Source: a candidate division FCPU426 bacterium
GTDB taxonomy: Bacteria > Oederibacteriota > Muellerivitia > Muellerivitales > Muellerivitaceae
DNA length: 64,000 nt
Reading direction: 5' to 3'
Assembly: GCA_030041545.1 (NCBI GenBank)
Contig: JASHNQ010000013.1
Span: forward strand, 1 to 64,000
In this document: piece by piece, positions 39,412-48,139 of the stretch
Position numbering within the stretch: the stretch's first letter is position 1
How the letters are laid out: every line of letters starts with the position of its first letter
Position numbers and translations under genes: made by a program
Notes under the pieces: model-generated
Seen by the model: the letters and a program-made list of their open reading frames with translations, nothing else
Told to the model about the DNA's origin: nothing
The model's database searches: none

Positions 39412-40824
39412 GTGAAACCTGTCATTTTGGTCGTCGATGATGAAGAAAGCGTCCGGGAATCCTTCCGATTGGCGCTACAGGATAAGTACGAATTGTCCTG
39501 CGCGGAGGATGCCAAAGCCACCCTCCGGATCCTTAAGAGCCAAAATTTTGACCTATGCCTCCTGGACATCATGCTTCCCGACGGCTCCGGCATCGACCTT
39601 CTCCGGCAGATCAAGCGCCGGGACGAATCACTGGATGTCATCATGGTGACCGCCCTCACGGGCGTGGACACAGCTTTGGACGCCATGAAGCTGGGGGCTT
39701 ACGATTACATCACCAAACCCTACAAGATCGGGGAATTGTACGAGGTGATCGAACGGGTTTTGGAGAAAAGGGCCTTAGAGAAGGAGAACCGTTTTTTAAG
39801 GGAGGAACTCAGCGCCCGGAAACCCGTCTGCCTGATCGGCTCCAGCAGGGCCGTCCAAGAGCTGACGAAAAAAATAGCGGGGATCGCCAAGGCCGATTTG
39901 CCGGTCCTTCTCCAAGGGGAGATGGGAAGCGGCGTCGAGGAAGCGGCACGGGAGCTGCATGCCCAAAGCCTGAGGCATCGGGGACCCTTCATCACCGCCC
40001 CCTGCGCGTCCTTTTCCAAGGCCCAGTTGGAGAAAGAGCTTTTCGGCGAGGAGGGCGACGAAGCCAGGAATAAGTCCCCGCAGATCGGCAAGTTGGAGTT
40101 CGCCGACGGGGGAACCCTCTTCCTGGACCAAGTGGACCGCCTGCCGGCGGATACGCAGGACAAATTGCTGGCGGTTTTCTCGGACCGGAAATTTTTCCGA
40201 CTTGGTAGCCAGGCCGCCATACCCTTGGACATCCGTGTCATCGCCTCCGCCGATTCGGACTTGGAGGCGCACCTCAACCGGGGAATTTTTCGAGGGGATT
40301 TGCACCAATTTTTGAGCTCTTTTTCCCTTGTCCTGCCGCCCCTTCGGGAGCGACGCGAGGATATTCCGGAGCTGGTGGATTATTTCCTGAAGCTGGCCAA
40401 CCCAAAGGCCAAGATACCCGTTAAGTCCATCCAAAAGGAAGCCGTCCAGTTTTTAACCCAATACGGATGGCCGGGAAACCTGAAGGAACTGGAAAACAGC
40501 GTTGAAATGATGGTTTTGTTCGCCGGAAAGGAAACCCTGACCTTGGAAGACATCCCCTTGGACATCCTAGTCAAACAGATCGATTTGGCGAAGACCAAGG
40601 AGGAAGCCAAGCTTTCGCTCAAGCGGGTCCGGCGCCAGTTTGAACGCCAGTATATCCGCAAGGTGTTGGAACGCACGAGGGGCAATCAAACCCGCACCGC
40701 CGCCACCTTGGGGCTCCACCGTAACACCCTGATTTGGAAACTGAAGGAACTTAACCTCGAGGAAGATTACAAGCGGATCGTCAAGAAACGGCGGGAGCGC
40801 GGCGTGGGCTTCCGCAATTTATAG
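39412..40824 (+). CDS. NtrC-like response regulator with degenerate AAA+ domain
   Basis: 470 aa, GTG start. The receiver is normal: VVDDEES, phospho-Asp52 (LLDIMLP), Thr in MVTALTG, Lys in DYITKPY. The AAA+ region follows NtrC order but is worn: Walker A reads GEMGSGVE (the Lys is lost), the GAFTGA loop that touches sigma-54 is absent (ELFGEEGDEARNKSPQIGKLEF), and Walker B reads LFLDQVDRL, with Gln for the Glu. The Fis-type helix-turn-helix (GNQTRTAATLGLHRNTLIWKLKEL) is intact. It is more likely a DNA-binding regulator for ordinary sigma factors than a sigma-54 activator. Confidence 0.9.
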   Translation: MKPVILVVDDEESVRESFRLALQDKYELSCAEDAKATLRILKSQNFDLCLLDIMLPDGSGIDLLRQIKRRDESLDVIMVTALTGVDTALDAMKLGAYDYITKPYKIGELYEVIERVLEKRALEKENRFLREELSARKPVCLIGSSRAVQELTKKIAGIAKADLPVLLQGEMGSGVEEAARELHAQSLRHRGPFITAPCASFSKAQLEKELFGEEGDEARNKSPQIGKLEFADGGTLFLDQVDRLPADTQDKLLAVFSDRKFFRLGSQAAIPLDIRVIASADSDLEAHLNRGIFRGDLHQFLSSFSLVLPPLRERREDIPELVDYFLKLANPKAKIPVKSIQKEAVQFLTQYGWPGNLKELENSVEMMVLFAGKETLTLEDIPLDILVKQIDLAKTKEEAKLSLKRVRRQFERQYIRKVLERTRGNQTRTAATLGLHRNTLIWKLKELNLEEDYKRIVKKRRERGVGFRNL

Positions 40825-40877
40825 CTTCCCGGGGTTGCCCGCCAACGGTTCATTTTGAAAATCTATTTGAGGTTCTT

Positions 40878-41984
40878 TTGGATTGGACCAAACTTTTTCG
40901 GCTATTGCCCCGCCGGTTTCCCCGGAGTAACGATCCGCCCACCCGGTTTGCAATTGTTGAAAAATGGCTGCAAAAAAGCCTACGCTTCCGGGCGGCGGCC
41001 TTGCTGGTCCTCCGGAACGGGGCCTTTGAACGCCTTGTTCCCCCCGCAAAAGTGGTTCTTGCCAAGGGAAGCCCTGAATTCCATCATTTGGTTTCCGGCA
41101 AGCCGTGGGTCACGCCCCCCAAAGTCCGTAAAGGAACTCGGCCGGTTTTTTGGCCGGTTTTCGCCGGTGGGAAGGTCATCGCCTGCTGGACCTTAGGCCC
41201 CCGTCCCTCCCGGACCCCTTTGACCGCAGATGAAAAACGATTCTTGGAATTTCTGTCCGATTGGACCGCCTTATGGTTGGAACAAAGGCGGCTTTGGGCC
41301 GAATTAGAAAGCTCCAACCGGCAAGCCATCCTTGGATGGATGTCGGCCGCAATGGCGCATGAAATCCGGAACCCCTTGTCCGCCCTGAGCACCTTGATCC
41401 AACTTCTCCCGCAAAAAGGAGCCGACCCCCAATTCAGGGAATCACTCCAAAAAACGGCGGCAAAGGAAATCGACCGCCTCATCCGGCTCACGGAGGATGT
41501 ACTCGGCTTTTTGAGGGTTGATCTGCAAGAAATGCGGAAATTGGATTTTCAGGATTTAGCCGACCATGCGGTGCGGCTTGTCCGTCCCTTATTTGCTTCC
41601 AAAGGGGCCGAATTGGCGGTTGAAATTCCAAAACCCATTTTTCTTACCGGAAACGAAGGGCAACTGGAATGCCTCATCCTTAATTTGCTTCAAAACGCCC
41701 TAAACGCCGTGGGAAAGGGAGGAAAGGTAGAAATTTCGGCCAAAATCCATACAGCCTCATCCCAAGTAAAAGTCCCGATACTTTTTACGGTCAAGGATAA
41801 TGGAAAGGGCATTCCTAAAGAGGAATTGTCGCTCATTTTCACGCCTTTTTATTCCTCCACCAAAGGTGGTAGTGGGTTAGGGCTGGCCATCTGCCAGAAA
41901 ATCGTTATGAATCATAGGGGCCGAATGGAAGTGGAAAGCGCCTTGGGCGAAGGCAGTGTTTTTGCCGTCTATTTGCCGGGTTGA
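40878..41984 (+). CDS. Sensor histidine kinase (cytosolic, GAF-like N-terminus)
   Basis: 368 aa, TTG start. No membrane helix. Residues 20-135 look GAF-like (FRAAALLVLRNGAFERLV, DEKRFLEFLSDWTALWLEQRRL). HisKA has AAMAHEIRNPLSALSTLI (His161), and HATPase_c has NLLQNALNAV (N), VKDNGKGIP (G1), FTPFYSS (F) and GGSGLGLAICQKIV (G2). It should phosphorylate the NtrC-like protein encoded 53 bp upstream and perhaps the regulator encoded downstream. The input signal is unknown; the cytosolic form suggests an internal cue. Confidence 0.92.
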   Translation: MDWTKLFRLLPRRFPRSNDPPTRFAIVEKWLQKSLRFRAAALLVLRNGAFERLVPPAKVVLAKGSPEFHHLVSGKPWVTPPKVRKGTRPVFWPVFAGGKVIACWTLGPRPSRTPLTADEKRFLEFLSDWTALWLEQRRLWAELESSNRQAILGWMSAAMAHEIRNPLSALSTLIQLLPQKGADPQFRESLQKTAAKEIDRLIRLTEDVLGFLRVDLQEMRKLDFQDLADHAVRLVRPLFASKGAELAVEIPKPIFLTGNEGQLECLILNLLQNALNAVGKGGKVEISAKIHTASSQVKVPILFTVKDNGKGIPKEELSLIFTPFYSSTKGGSGLGLAICQKIVMNHRGRMEVESALGEGSVFAVYLPG

Positions 41985-42161
41985 TCGTAATGTCCTGGAG
42001 ACATGGCGGGTTAAATTAATGTTATCTTTTCTTTGGGTTAAGGAATCAGCCATTCCCCTTGGAATGACGATAGATGAACTCCCTTCTTGCCACAAAAAAA
42101 ACCCTTTTCCCGTTTTTTCTGCTAAATTTAAAAGGCGTTGATTGGAAGTTTGGGAGTGGAA

Positions 42162-42746
42162 ATGGGTAAAAGCACCTTGCGGGTTTTGGTTTTGGAAGAT
42201 GACGCCTATTTCCGAAACGTTCTTCAAAACGTTTGTGGCGAACTGGGGGAAGCCTTTGCGGTGGGGGATCCCAAATCGGCCTTGAATCTCCTGGCCAAAC
42301 ATCCCTTCCACCTTTTGTTAGTGGATTGGCACCTCAACAAATCGGATTTGTCCTCGTTTTATTCCGCCATCGAGCATTTCCATCCCAACGTACCTTGGGT
42401 GGCTTTATTCACGGTTCCAAACCTGGCGTCGGTCATTTCCGCCATGAAAGCCGGCGCCGCTGATATCCTTTGGGCGACCCAAGACGCCGGAGCGCTGAAG
42501 GAAAAAATAAAAGGTTCCCTTCATAAACCTAGGGTTCCTTTTTATGCCCATTCCTTCGTATCCCGCTTGACTGAATCCCTGACGGAAAGGGCCGTATCCC
42601 AAAAAATTCCCCTTTTTCAGGCCCGCCGTGAATTTTCCACAACATTCCTTCGGCAAATTTTGAACCAGCAAAAACTGAGACAGACTCAATTGGCGGTTTT
42701 CTTGGGCGTCAGTCCCAGGACCTTACACCGATATTTATCGGCTTAA
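42162..42746 (+). CDS. Response regulator with atypical receiver and Fis-type HTH
   Basis: 194 aa from ATG 42162; the frame is open to a TTG at 42138. The receiver has VLEDDAYF (acidic pair) and Asp55 (LLVDWHLN), but the usual Lys near the end of the domain is missing (AADILWATQDAGAL), so phosphorylation signalling may be altered. The C-terminal LRQTQLAVFLGVSPRTLHRYLSA is a Fis-like helix-turn-helix of the NtrC type with no AAA+ domain between. With the neighbours it makes a three-gene set: RR, HK, RR. Confidence 0.82.
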   Translation: MGKSTLRVLVLEDDAYFRNVLQNVCGELGEAFAVGDPKSALNLLAKHPFHLLLVDWHLNKSDLSSFYSAIEHFHPNVPWVALFTVPNLASVISAMKAGAADILWATQDAGALKEKIKGSLHKPRVPFYAHSFVSRLTESLTERAVSQKIPLFQARREFSTTFLRQILNQQKLRQTQLAVFLGVSPRTLHRYLSA

Positions 42747-42830
42747 GCGCGCCTGCGGCCATGGCTTTTTTGAATGAAGCCAAAGGGCGGGACAAAAACC
42801 TTAAAAACCCTTTAAAAACGCAGAAAATCC

Positions 42831-42859
42831 TTGCCAAGGGCCTTTTGCTTTAGTATAAA
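42831..42859 (+). promoter_or_regulatory. Promoter of the HU-family gene
   Basis: TTGCCA (42831-42836), a 17-nt spacer, TATAAA (42854-42859). The start site should be near 42866, 27 nt before the TTG start codon and just before AGGAGGTGG. Confidence 0.75.
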
Positions 42860-42892
42860 TTTAAGCGGATTTTGAAATCCAGGAGGTGGACG

Positions 42893-43168
42893 TTGACCAA
42901 AAGCGAATTGTTGGGGACGTTGGCGAACGAAACGGGCTTGAAAAAGAAGGATGTGGACAATGTTCTTCAAGCCTTGAGGAGCACGATTTACAAGACTTTG
43001 AAAAAAGAATACAAGATCAAGCTGGACGGTTTGGGCGTATTCCAATTGAAGGATCGCAAAGCCCGGATGGCCCGGAATCCCCGTACCGGTGAGATGGTCA
43101 ATGTTCCGGCCAAGAAAGTCGTCAAGTTCCGCGTGTTGAAGGATTTAAAGGAAGCCGTATTGTCGTAA
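42893..43168 (+). CDS. HU/IHF-family DNA-binding protein
   Basis: 91 aa from TTG 42893, fixed by AGGAGGTGG (42881-42889). TKSELLGTLANETGLKKKDVDNVLQAL is the helical base. IKLDGLGVFQLKDRKARMARNPRTGEMVNVPAKKVVKFRV holds the DNA-binding arm (RNPRTGEM..VPA). It bends and compacts DNA. It stands alone between a strong promoter and a terminator, so it is probably highly expressed. Confidence 0.95.
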   Translation: MTKSELLGTLANETGLKKKDVDNVLQALRSTIYKTLKKEYKIKLDGLGVFQLKDRKARMARNPRTGEMVNVPAKKVVKFRVLKDLKEAVLS

Positions 43169-43196
43169 AAACATCCGCCTTTTTGTCGCCCAAGAG

Positions 43197-43234
43197 AAAG
43201 CACCCTGTTTTCGCCGAAAGCGGGGTGCTTTTTT
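43197..43234 (+). terminator. Rho-independent terminator of the HU gene
   Basis: AAGCACCCTG (43198-43207) pairs with CGGGGTGCTT (43221-43230), with one G-T pair, followed by a T-run (TTTTTT to 43234). Confidence 0.85.
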
Positions 43235-43280
43235 GTTTTGAGGGGTTGGACTAAGACTTCCATCCGCCTTCGCCCTAGTA

Positions 43281-43402
43281 CCACGGGCTACGCCCGTGGG
43301 GAAAGCGGGAAGGCTACGGTGGATTTTGCCAAGTAGTGAAAGGATGCCCGCCGAAGCCTTGGCGTAGGCGGGCCTTAAAGGTACCACGGGCTCTGCCCGT
43401 GG
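43281..43402. repeat. REP-like hairpin cluster
   Basis: Two near-identical hairpins, CCACGGGC-TAC-GCCCGTGG (43281-43299) and CCACGGGC-TCT-GCCCGTGG (43384-43402), both preceded by GTA, flank a third of another family (GCCCGCC ... GGCGGGC, 43346-43373, with CCTTGGCGTA inside). Between them are fragments such as AAGGCTACGGTGG. The order resembles a BIME/REPIN block. It lies between the HU terminator and the GT-C-like gene. Confidence 0.8.
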
Positions 43403-43422
43403 GGCTCCATTGGGGGAAATTC

Positions 43423-45717
43423 TTGCGATTTAAAATCCCATTTTCCCTTAGGAAATTGGAATATTCTTGGGGCTTCCTGCTGCTTTTGGCGTGGGTTCTT
43501 TGGGATTTTGGCTGTTTTTTTGCTCCCCTTTTGCATTCGTGGTATTTCCCCAAGACGCTCTTGGATACAAGCCATTTCCCGGCAAACTCCTTTGTCCAAA
43601 AAGCCGGAATTTGGATGGGCTGTTTCACGGCTTTTTCCACAGGGTTTTGGTGCGCGGGAATTTTATGGAGTTGCGGGCGGCGCCTGCGGAAATGGTTGGC
43701 CCTTCCCGCTGAAAACGCAGGTTTAGGTTTGAGCCTGGACTTGGGGTTGGGGTTCGTGGTTTTGAACTTCTTTTGGACGGGCTTGGGGCTGGTCCGACTT
43801 TGGGTGGAACCCCTTTGGCTGGCGGTTGGGGTTGCCTTGTCGGTTTTGTGGGTGAAGGACCTGCTCCAATTGCCTTGGAAAAGCCCAAAATTCCACTTCC
43901 CACGGGGGCTGTCCCCCGCCATGGCGGGAGCTTGCTTGGCCGTGGGTTTGGTTTATTATGGCTTTTTACTGATCCACGGATTCCTTCCGGAAACCTTTTA
44001 CGATTCGCTGAATTATTTCCTCGGAATACCCCAATTTTGGCTTGACCGGCACGGCGTCACAGACGATCCCGGCCATTTATATTCAGGCTTTTTCCATGGA
44101 GGTTCCCTGTGTTTTATGTACGCTTTCGTGCTGGGCGGGACGGAGGGCGCCAAGATCCTCGGCGTGCTGGTCCTTGGTTTTTGCGCGATTTTAGCCGGGG
44201 GCTGGGCCCATGCCAAGGCGGGTTGGCAGGCCGGGGCCGTCGCGGGTATGGCGGTTTTGACGTTTCCCCTCCTCTACCTCAACTCCGGGGCCGTGCGGGT
44301 GGACGGCCTCCTCGTCTTTTCCATGTTCCTTTACTTTTTTTGCCTGGAAAAGGCCTTGGACTGCCAGGCATCCCAATGGTTCGCCGCAGCGGCGGTTTTC
44401 GCGGGATGGGCCCTTTCCATCAAGCCCCCGGCCTTGGCGGGCATTGGGGCCGCCCTCCTGGCCGCCGCCTGGGTTTACCGGGCCTCCCTTTGGAAAACCA
44501 AAACCTTTTGGACGGCTCTCACGGGGTTTTTCGCCCTGGAAGCAGGCCCTTGGCTTTTGAAAAATTTCACCTTTACGGGCGATCCCTTTTTTCCATATGC
44601 GGCCTCGTGGTTTAATGGCCGAACCCTTCCGGATTGGGGCGTCCAAGGCTTGCTTGGCGAAAACCAGCAGTTCCTTCCCATGGGACAGGGGTGGTGGTCG
44701 GTCCTGACCCTGCCGTGGCGGTTGAGCATTCCCCAGGCGGGGGACAAGCAATGGCTGGGGCCGCTTTTCTTGGGCTTCAGCCCCGCGTTGCCCGCTTTGG
44801 CCTTGGGAAAAGGGAAAAGCACAAAGTTCCTTTCGCTGACTGCGGTATTGACGGTGGCATCGGGTTTGTGTTTTTCCCATATGCTGCGTTTCTGGATGCC
44901 GGGGTTCGCCCTGGCCCTTCTTTTATTTTCAACTATTTTCTTCGCGGAAAAAGAAGCCGCTTGGGGGCGGCTTTGGGCGTCGGCTGTTTTGGGAAGCGCT
45001 GTTTTATGTTTTGGAAGTTTCTTGGACTTAAGCGCGGTTTATTTCGACGGAGCGGGCCTCTGGAGCGGCCGGGAAAGCCGGGAAGCCTACCTCAACCGCA
45101 TGCTCCCCGACTCTTATGAACCGCTGGCGCAATGGACCGCCGAGAATTTACCGGCGGACGCCCGGCTTTTGATCGTAGGGGACGCCCGGGGGGTTTATTA
45201 CGGGCGCCCTTTCGAGGCGCAATCCGTATTCGACGAACCGGTGCTTTCGCAGTCGGCCCGCCTGGCGAAGGACCCCTCCGGCATCTTAAAACGGCTTCGG
45301 CAAATGGGGATCACCCATTTGGTCGTCAACATCCCTGAGGGAATGCGGGTTTCCACCTATCAATACGACTTGAATCCCTTGGAATGGAAAAAGCTCGACG
45401 ACTTTGTCCGAAGGGGCTTAAAACTTCTTTATTGGAAAAACTTCCAGGCGGTCTATGAGGTGGAGGGCGGAATCGGCCCTTCTTCCGGCGCGCCGGCGGT
45501 GGACCCCCTTTCCTTTTTCACCCCGCAGGCCCGTGAATTCAACCGGGATATTGAAGCCCGAAACTACCTTGGAGCCCAAAAGGCGTTGAAGGAACAATTA
45601 ACGCTCCTTCCCGACGACGGTTATTGGCAAAACGAGAAGAGTCTGCTGGACAAAGCCTTGAAAGAATCCATTCCGGCCTTAGAGCCTGCAACAAAACCCC
45701 AAAACAAGGCAATTTGA
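43423..45717 (+). CDS. Multi-spanning GT-C-like membrane protein (first of two paralogues)
   Basis: 764 aa from TTG 43423 (GGGGGAAA upstream); the open frame to 43336 would translate the REP block. About 12-13 membrane helices occupy residues 1-560. An acidic/Pro loop follows the early helices (FLPETFYDSLNYFLGIPQFWLDRHG), as in ArnT/PMT-like GT-C transferases. Then comes a soluble C-terminal part with LPADARLLIVGDARGVYYGRPFEAQSVFDEP and a late helical TPR-like end. The probable role is sugar transfer from a polyprenyl carrier, by fold inference only. Confidence 0.7.
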   Translation: MRFKIPFSLRKLEYSWGFLLLLAWVLWDFGCFFAPLLHSWYFPKTLLDTSHFPANSFVQKAGIWMGCFTAFSTGFWCAGILWSCGRRLRKWLALPAENAGLGLSLDLGLGFVVLNFFWTGLGLVRLWVEPLWLAVGVALSVLWVKDLLQLPWKSPKFHFPRGLSPAMAGACLAVGLVYYGFLLIHGFLPETFYDSLNYFLGIPQFWLDRHGVTDDPGHLYSGFFHGGSLCFMYAFVLGGTEGAKILGVLVLGFCAILAGGWAHAKAGWQAGAVAGMAVLTFPLLYLNSGAVRVDGLLVFSMFLYFFCLEKALDCQASQWFAAAAVFAGWALSIKPPALAGIGAALLAAAWVYRASLWKTKTFWTALTGFFALEAGPWLLKNFTFTGDPFFPYAASWFNGRTLPDWGVQGLLGENQQFLPMGQGWWSVLTLPWRLSIPQAGDKQWLGPLFLGFSPALPALALGKGKSTKFLSLTAVLTVASGLCFSHMLRFWMPGFALALLLFSTIFFAEKEAAWGRLWASAVLGSAVLCFGSFLDLSAVYFDGAGLWSGRESREAYLNRMLPDSYEPLAQWTAENLPADARLLIVGDARGVYYGRPFEAQSVFDEPVLSQSARLAKDPSGILKRLRQMGITHLVVNIPEGMRVSTYQYDLNPLEWKKLDDFVRRGLKLLYWKNFQAVYEVEGGIGPSSGAPAVDPLSFFTPQAREFNRDIEARNYLGAQKALKEQLTLLPDDGYWQNEKSLLDKALKESIPALEPATKPQNKAI

Positions 45718-45800
45718 ACCACAGAGTTCACGGAGTACACAGAGAAAGACATGAAAACCCGGTCAAAAATAAATTATTTACTCTGTCATAAAGAGTTTTT
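45718..45800. repeat. Repeat of the CACAGAG-word type
   Basis: ACCACAGAGTTCACGGAGTA and onward (8-9 bp words), with TTTACTCTGTCAT as a weak complementary end. It fills the gap between the two paralogous genes. Confidence 0.6.
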
Positions 45801-45829
45801 TCGTAAGTCCTTGGAGAGGTGAGGAAAGC

Positions 45830-48109
45830 GTGAACTCTAATCCACCTCCGGCGGTTGCGGAAAAGCGGGGCGGTTTTCCGTTGTTCGCGGCGGCCTCGGT
45901 TTGGGCCGCCTTGGTTTTTTTCCGTTATTTTTTTTCGCCCTCCCACCCGCTTTTTCAGGCCCTTCCTTTCCTTGGAAAGCTCCTGGATGTCGATCCCTTG
46001 CTCCCCGGCTCGTCCGCCCGTTTTTGGGAAACCCAACTGGGGTCGCTGCGGATTGGGCTGACGGTTTTCTGCGTTTCGGGGGCCACTTGGGCTTCCGGGG
46101 CCAGGCTGCGGCAATGGATGGGCCTTCGCTTGCCGGATTCTTGGGTGCGATGGGCTTTCGACTTTGGGCTGGGTGTTTGCGGCCTCAATTTTTTTTGGGT
46201 AGGGACGGGCCTGGTAGGACTTTGGTATCCCCCTGTCTGGTGGGGGACCGCAGTCCTACTTCTGGGCCTCTTTGGGATCGGGCTTTTTAGCCTTTTGAAA
46301 AAGGGGTTCCGGTTCTCCTTTCCCGACAGCGCCAGCCTCATCTTCCTTGGGGCAATGGGGGCCTTTTACTCGCTTTTTTCCATCCTGCAAAACCTGGCCC
46401 CCGAGACTTTTTACGATTCCATGGTGTACCACCTGGCCGTGCCCGCCTATTGGCTCTCCCACCACGGCCTGGCCGACTTTCCGACCAATTTTTTCGCCAA
46501 CTACCCCTATGGCGCCGAGGTTTATTTCCTCAACGGCCTGGCTTGGCAGGGGACCGAATCGGCCAAAATGTTGCATGTGGTTTGCGTAGGGGCCTGCGGG
46601 CTTTTGGCCGGGGGATGGGCGCGGGAGATGGCGGGCGCGAAGGCGGGCTGGCTGGTCTTGGGGCTGGTCCTCACCTTTCCCCTTTTAGAGGTCAACAGCT
46701 GGTCGACCGAAGTGGAAGGCTTCCTGGCCCTGGCCGTGGTCCTAATGATTTATTCCTTGAACCGGCTGGTAGTTGAAAAAGAGGGACCTTGGGTTTGGGC
46801 CCTGGCCACCGGGCTTTTCGCGGGACTGGCGCTTTGCGCCAAATACACGGCTTTTTTGGCGGTAGGCGGATCGTTTTTTGTTTTGCTTTTCCAGAAGGTT
46901 GAATTTTTCAAAAGGAGCCGGCCGGGGATATGGCTTCTCCTGTTTTTTGGAACCTTCCTCTTGCTGAGCCCGTGGATTTTGAAAAACCTCGTTTATACCG
47001 GCAATCCCATTTTTCCCTATGGGATGACCCATTTCCCGGGCCGTCATCTGCCCCCCTTGGGTTATGAGAGGCTTTTGCAGGAACAGCATGCCCGTGTGAC
47101 CACGGACGGTTGGTCCTGGTTGCTACTGCCCTGGACCCTCACCATGGCCAATCCCGACAGCTACAACTTTTGCGGACCCCTGGCCTTGGCCATGGTTCCT
47201 TTTCTGTTCCTGTTCCGCTTCCAGCATCCCGCTTTGAGGTTCCTGGCAGCCCTCACCCCGCTTCTTTTGGCGGCCGGGTTCGCGGTCACCCATATCCTGC
47301 GCTTCGTGCTTCCCGTTTTCGTCCTTTTTTACGTCCTGGCCGGGACCGTGCTGTGGGGGAGCGGCCAACCCGCTTGGGGAAAGGTTGGGGCTTGGGCCGC
47401 CGGCTTTTGCGCCGTGCTTTGTTTCGCCTATATGAGCCTCATCAGCCACTATTATTATTCCTGCGCCGGCATCTGGCTGGGGAGGCAGACCCGCGCCGAA
47501 TACCTCATGGGCCCGGGCAAGATCACGCCCTACTACGACATGGCCCAATGGGTCAACCGCAACCTTCCGGGGGATGCCCGCCTTTTGGTGGCGGGGGACG
47601 CGCGCGGGCTTTATTATGAGAGGCCCTTCCTGACCAACAGCGTTTTTGACGAACAGGTTCTCTCCCAAGCCGCACAGGAGGAAGAAAACGCCGAAGGGAT
47701 CGCCCGGCGCCTGAAGGAGTTGGGCGTAGAGGACGTCGTGGTCAACGGGAACGAGGGCATCCGGGTGGCCGCCGATTACCACCATTACGACCTGACTCCC
47801 GGCCAATGGGCCAAGCTCGACGGGTTCATCCAGGAATACACGGATCTGGTATACCAGCAAAACCTCCAAGGGGTTTACCGCATCCTGCCCCAACCCCGGA
47901 CGGCGCCGGCCGGGGGAACCCTGGACTTGATCCTGTTTTTTTCCAAGCCCGCGTCCCAATTCGTCAAGGACGTCCAAAAACACCGATGGAAGGAAGCGGA
48001 GGACGATTTGAAGGAAACTTTGGAGCTTTACCCTTTCTCGGCCTTTTGGAAACGGCAGAAAGAGCAATTCGACAAGGCCATGAAACAAGTTCTGGGTTCT
48101 AAAATTTAA
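45830..48109 (+). CDS. Multi-spanning GT-C-like membrane protein (second paralogue)
   Basis: 759 aa, GTG start after GGAGAGGTGAGG. Same plan as the preceding protein: LAPETFYDSMVYHLAVPAYWLSHHG matches FLPETFYDSLNYFLGIPQFWLDRHG, FTFPLLEVNSWS parallels VLTFPLLYLNSG, and LPGDARLLVAGDARGLYYERPFLTNSVFDEQ matches the soluble domain of the first copy. Tandem duplication is clear. Its last residues (VLGSKI) fall in a TTCTAAAATTTAACACTC repeat word. It is followed by an O-antigen ligase-like gene. Confidence 0.72.
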   Translation: MNSNPPPAVAEKRGGFPLFAAASVWAALVFFRYFFSPSHPLFQALPFLGKLLDVDPLLPGSSARFWETQLGSLRIGLTVFCVSGATWASGARLRQWMGLRLPDSWVRWAFDFGLGVCGLNFFWVGTGLVGLWYPPVWWGTAVLLLGLFGIGLFSLLKKGFRFSFPDSASLIFLGAMGAFYSLFSILQNLAPETFYDSMVYHLAVPAYWLSHHGLADFPTNFFANYPYGAEVYFLNGLAWQGTESAKMLHVVCVGACGLLAGGWAREMAGAKAGWLVLGLVLTFPLLEVNSWSTEVEGFLALAVVLMIYSLNRLVVEKEGPWVWALATGLFAGLALCAKYTAFLAVGGSFFVLLFQKVEFFKRSRPGIWLLLFFGTFLLLSPWILKNLVYTGNPIFPYGMTHFPGRHLPPLGYERLLQEQHARVTTDGWSWLLLPWTLTMANPDSYNFCGPLALAMVPFLFLFRFQHPALRFLAALTPLLLAAGFAVTHILRFVLPVFVLFYVLAGTVLWGSGQPAWGKVGAWAAGFCAVLCFAYMSLISHYYYSCAGIWLGRQTRAEYLMGPGKITPYYDMAQWVNRNLPGDARLLVAGDARGLYYERPFLTNSVFDEQVLSQAAQEEENAEGIARRLKELGVEDVVVNGNEGIRVAADYHHYDLTPGQWAKLDGFIQEYTDLVYQQNLQGVYRILPQPRTAPAGGTLDLILFFSKPASQFVKDVQKHRWKEAEDDLKETLELYPFSAFWKRQKEQFDKAMKQVLGSKI

Positions 48110-48139
48110 CACTCAAAATTTCCTTTGAGGGGGTTGTCT

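Noticed and set aside
41956-42141. 61-codon open frame between the kinase and the second response regulator.
   Set aside because: No ribosome site, odd composition and overlap with the kinase end. Treated as non-coding.
43336-43422. N-terminal extension of the first GT-C-like protein (MKGCPPKPWRRR...).
   Set aside because: It translates the REP hairpins and lacks a ribosome site. TTG 43423 with GGGGGAAA is the better start.
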